Assembly: GCA_027575765.1 (NCBI GenBank)
Contig: JANBPT010000603.1
Coordinates: 1 to 28,979, forward strand
Source of the DNA: Tieghemiomyces parasiticus
Lineage: Eukaryota; Kickxellomycota; Dimargaritomycetes; Dimargaritales; Dimargaritaceae
DNA length: 28,979 nt
Reading direction: 5' to 3'
Part shown: positions 28,242 to 28,979 of the stretch, piece by piece
Numbering within the stretch: position 1 is the first letter of the stretch
Layout of the letters: every line of letters starts with the position of its first letter
The notes under the pieces: model-generated
Told to the model about the DNA's origin: nothing
The model's input: only the letters and a program-made list of their open reading frames with translations
The model's database searches: none
Translations under genes and position numbers: made by a program

Positions 28242-28979
28242 CCGGTACGGCGTTTGTTCCTTCCCTTTACTTTCCAATTTGATTAAATTGAACATTTCCC
28301 CATATTTCCCTTCATCGCACAAGACATGGGTGGTCCATTGTAATGGTCTGAAGAGCATGTATATCATGCCTTTGCGCTGGCATAAGACATTTTAGTCCGA
28401 AATGCCCACCATGCGATCTTACCGAGAGGGCAGGTATATCAGTGCAACTGGAAATCGATGACGCCATGTTCATGGACATTTGTTGACCCCATAACCGAGC
28501 GGTAGCAGTGCCAAGAGCCGCATCCCGGGGGGTACTACCAATATGGAAATAAGGGAACCGTGGCTGTGCCCGGGCCATGTGCGTCGCACAGCACGGTGAC
28601 CGTCAAAAATGGTGCGGTGGGTCTAACATAGCTGCACCCCGAGCAGCGCCCGTCAGCCGGCTCGATCGCTGGCAGGAGATTGAAGTGTATCGCACACCTC
28701 CGCTGCTGTCCCTGCCCCCGATCAGCATGTGCCAAAGAGGCATTATCGCAGTAGTCGTTTTAATAAGTATCGGGGGAATTAGGGCATCATTATATGGAAC
28801 AGCGCGAGATCCGCCTATGAGAATTGGGTGGGGACCATCGCAGCGAGCATGTATATAACGTTGAGAAGGCGAGGGGAGATCGTGGGTGGAGCCAGAAAAA
28901 AACAAAAGAGGCGCGGTAAAAATACAAGGAGATATGGGAAGATGAGGCGAGAGGAATGGCAGTGGGAGGGATTGGAAGA
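28242..28979. other. 3' flank of PSMD5 to window end, no gene seen
   Basis: No recognisable coding region. The last 120 bases are strongly purine-rich on the + strand, which resembles the leader of a - strand gene in this window, but no credible - strand start or exon follows. Frames at 28577-28858 (+) and 28905-28603 (-) have no domain features. Confidence 0.45.

Overview
The window looks like nuclear DNA of a fungus, most likely an early-diverging lineage (Zoopagomycota/Dimargaritales-like is my best guess, but it cannot be proven from this sequence). The reasons are compact GT-AG introns of 127-259 bp, GC-rich coding sequence, long non-coding gaps, a fungal-type uL13m and MGR3-like protein, and a proteasome chaperone that resembles animal PSMD5. 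I see no prokaryotic gene organisation, virus, CRISPR array, rRNA or confident tRNA.

Seven protein genes can be supported. From left to right: (1) ATE1 arginyl-tRNA-protein transferase, + strand, one exon, 3723-5555, after about 3.7 kb of pyrimidine-rich non-coding DNA that ends in several short upstream ORFs. (2) VPS26 retromer subunit, - strand, six exons, 8665-6562, convergent with ATE1. (3) A UPF0014/FetB-type membrane protein, + strand, one exon, 12529-14112, after a 3.9 kb gap. (4) Importin alpha, + strand, one exon, 16055-17665. (5) An MGR3-like mitochondrial TPR membrane protein, - strand, one exon, 22150-20588. (6) Mitochondrial ribosomal protein uL13m, - strand, three exons, 23766-22917. 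(7) PSMD5-like 26S proteasome assembly chaperone, + strand, thirteen exons, 24440-28241, divergent from uL13m across a 673 bp shared promoter region.

The genes are ordinary housekeeping genes without an operon-like logic. Three concern protein turnover (ATE1, PSMD5, MGR3-like) and two concern trafficking (VPS26, importin alpha), but this is probably chance linkage. Four genes of 520-610 codons have no introns, while the other three share 19.

I did not find a clearly new multi-gene system. The best leads are: an ATE1 whose otherwise conserved N-terminal Fe-S/heme cysteine motif reads CSYS instead of CGYC; an orphan UPF0014 permease-like protein with an apparent signal peptide and a C-terminal dileucine sorting motif; an exact 11-bp inverted repeat (two TGACGTA bZIP-type sites) whose second arm ends one base before that gene's start codon; and short upstream ORFs before ATE1 and PSMD5.
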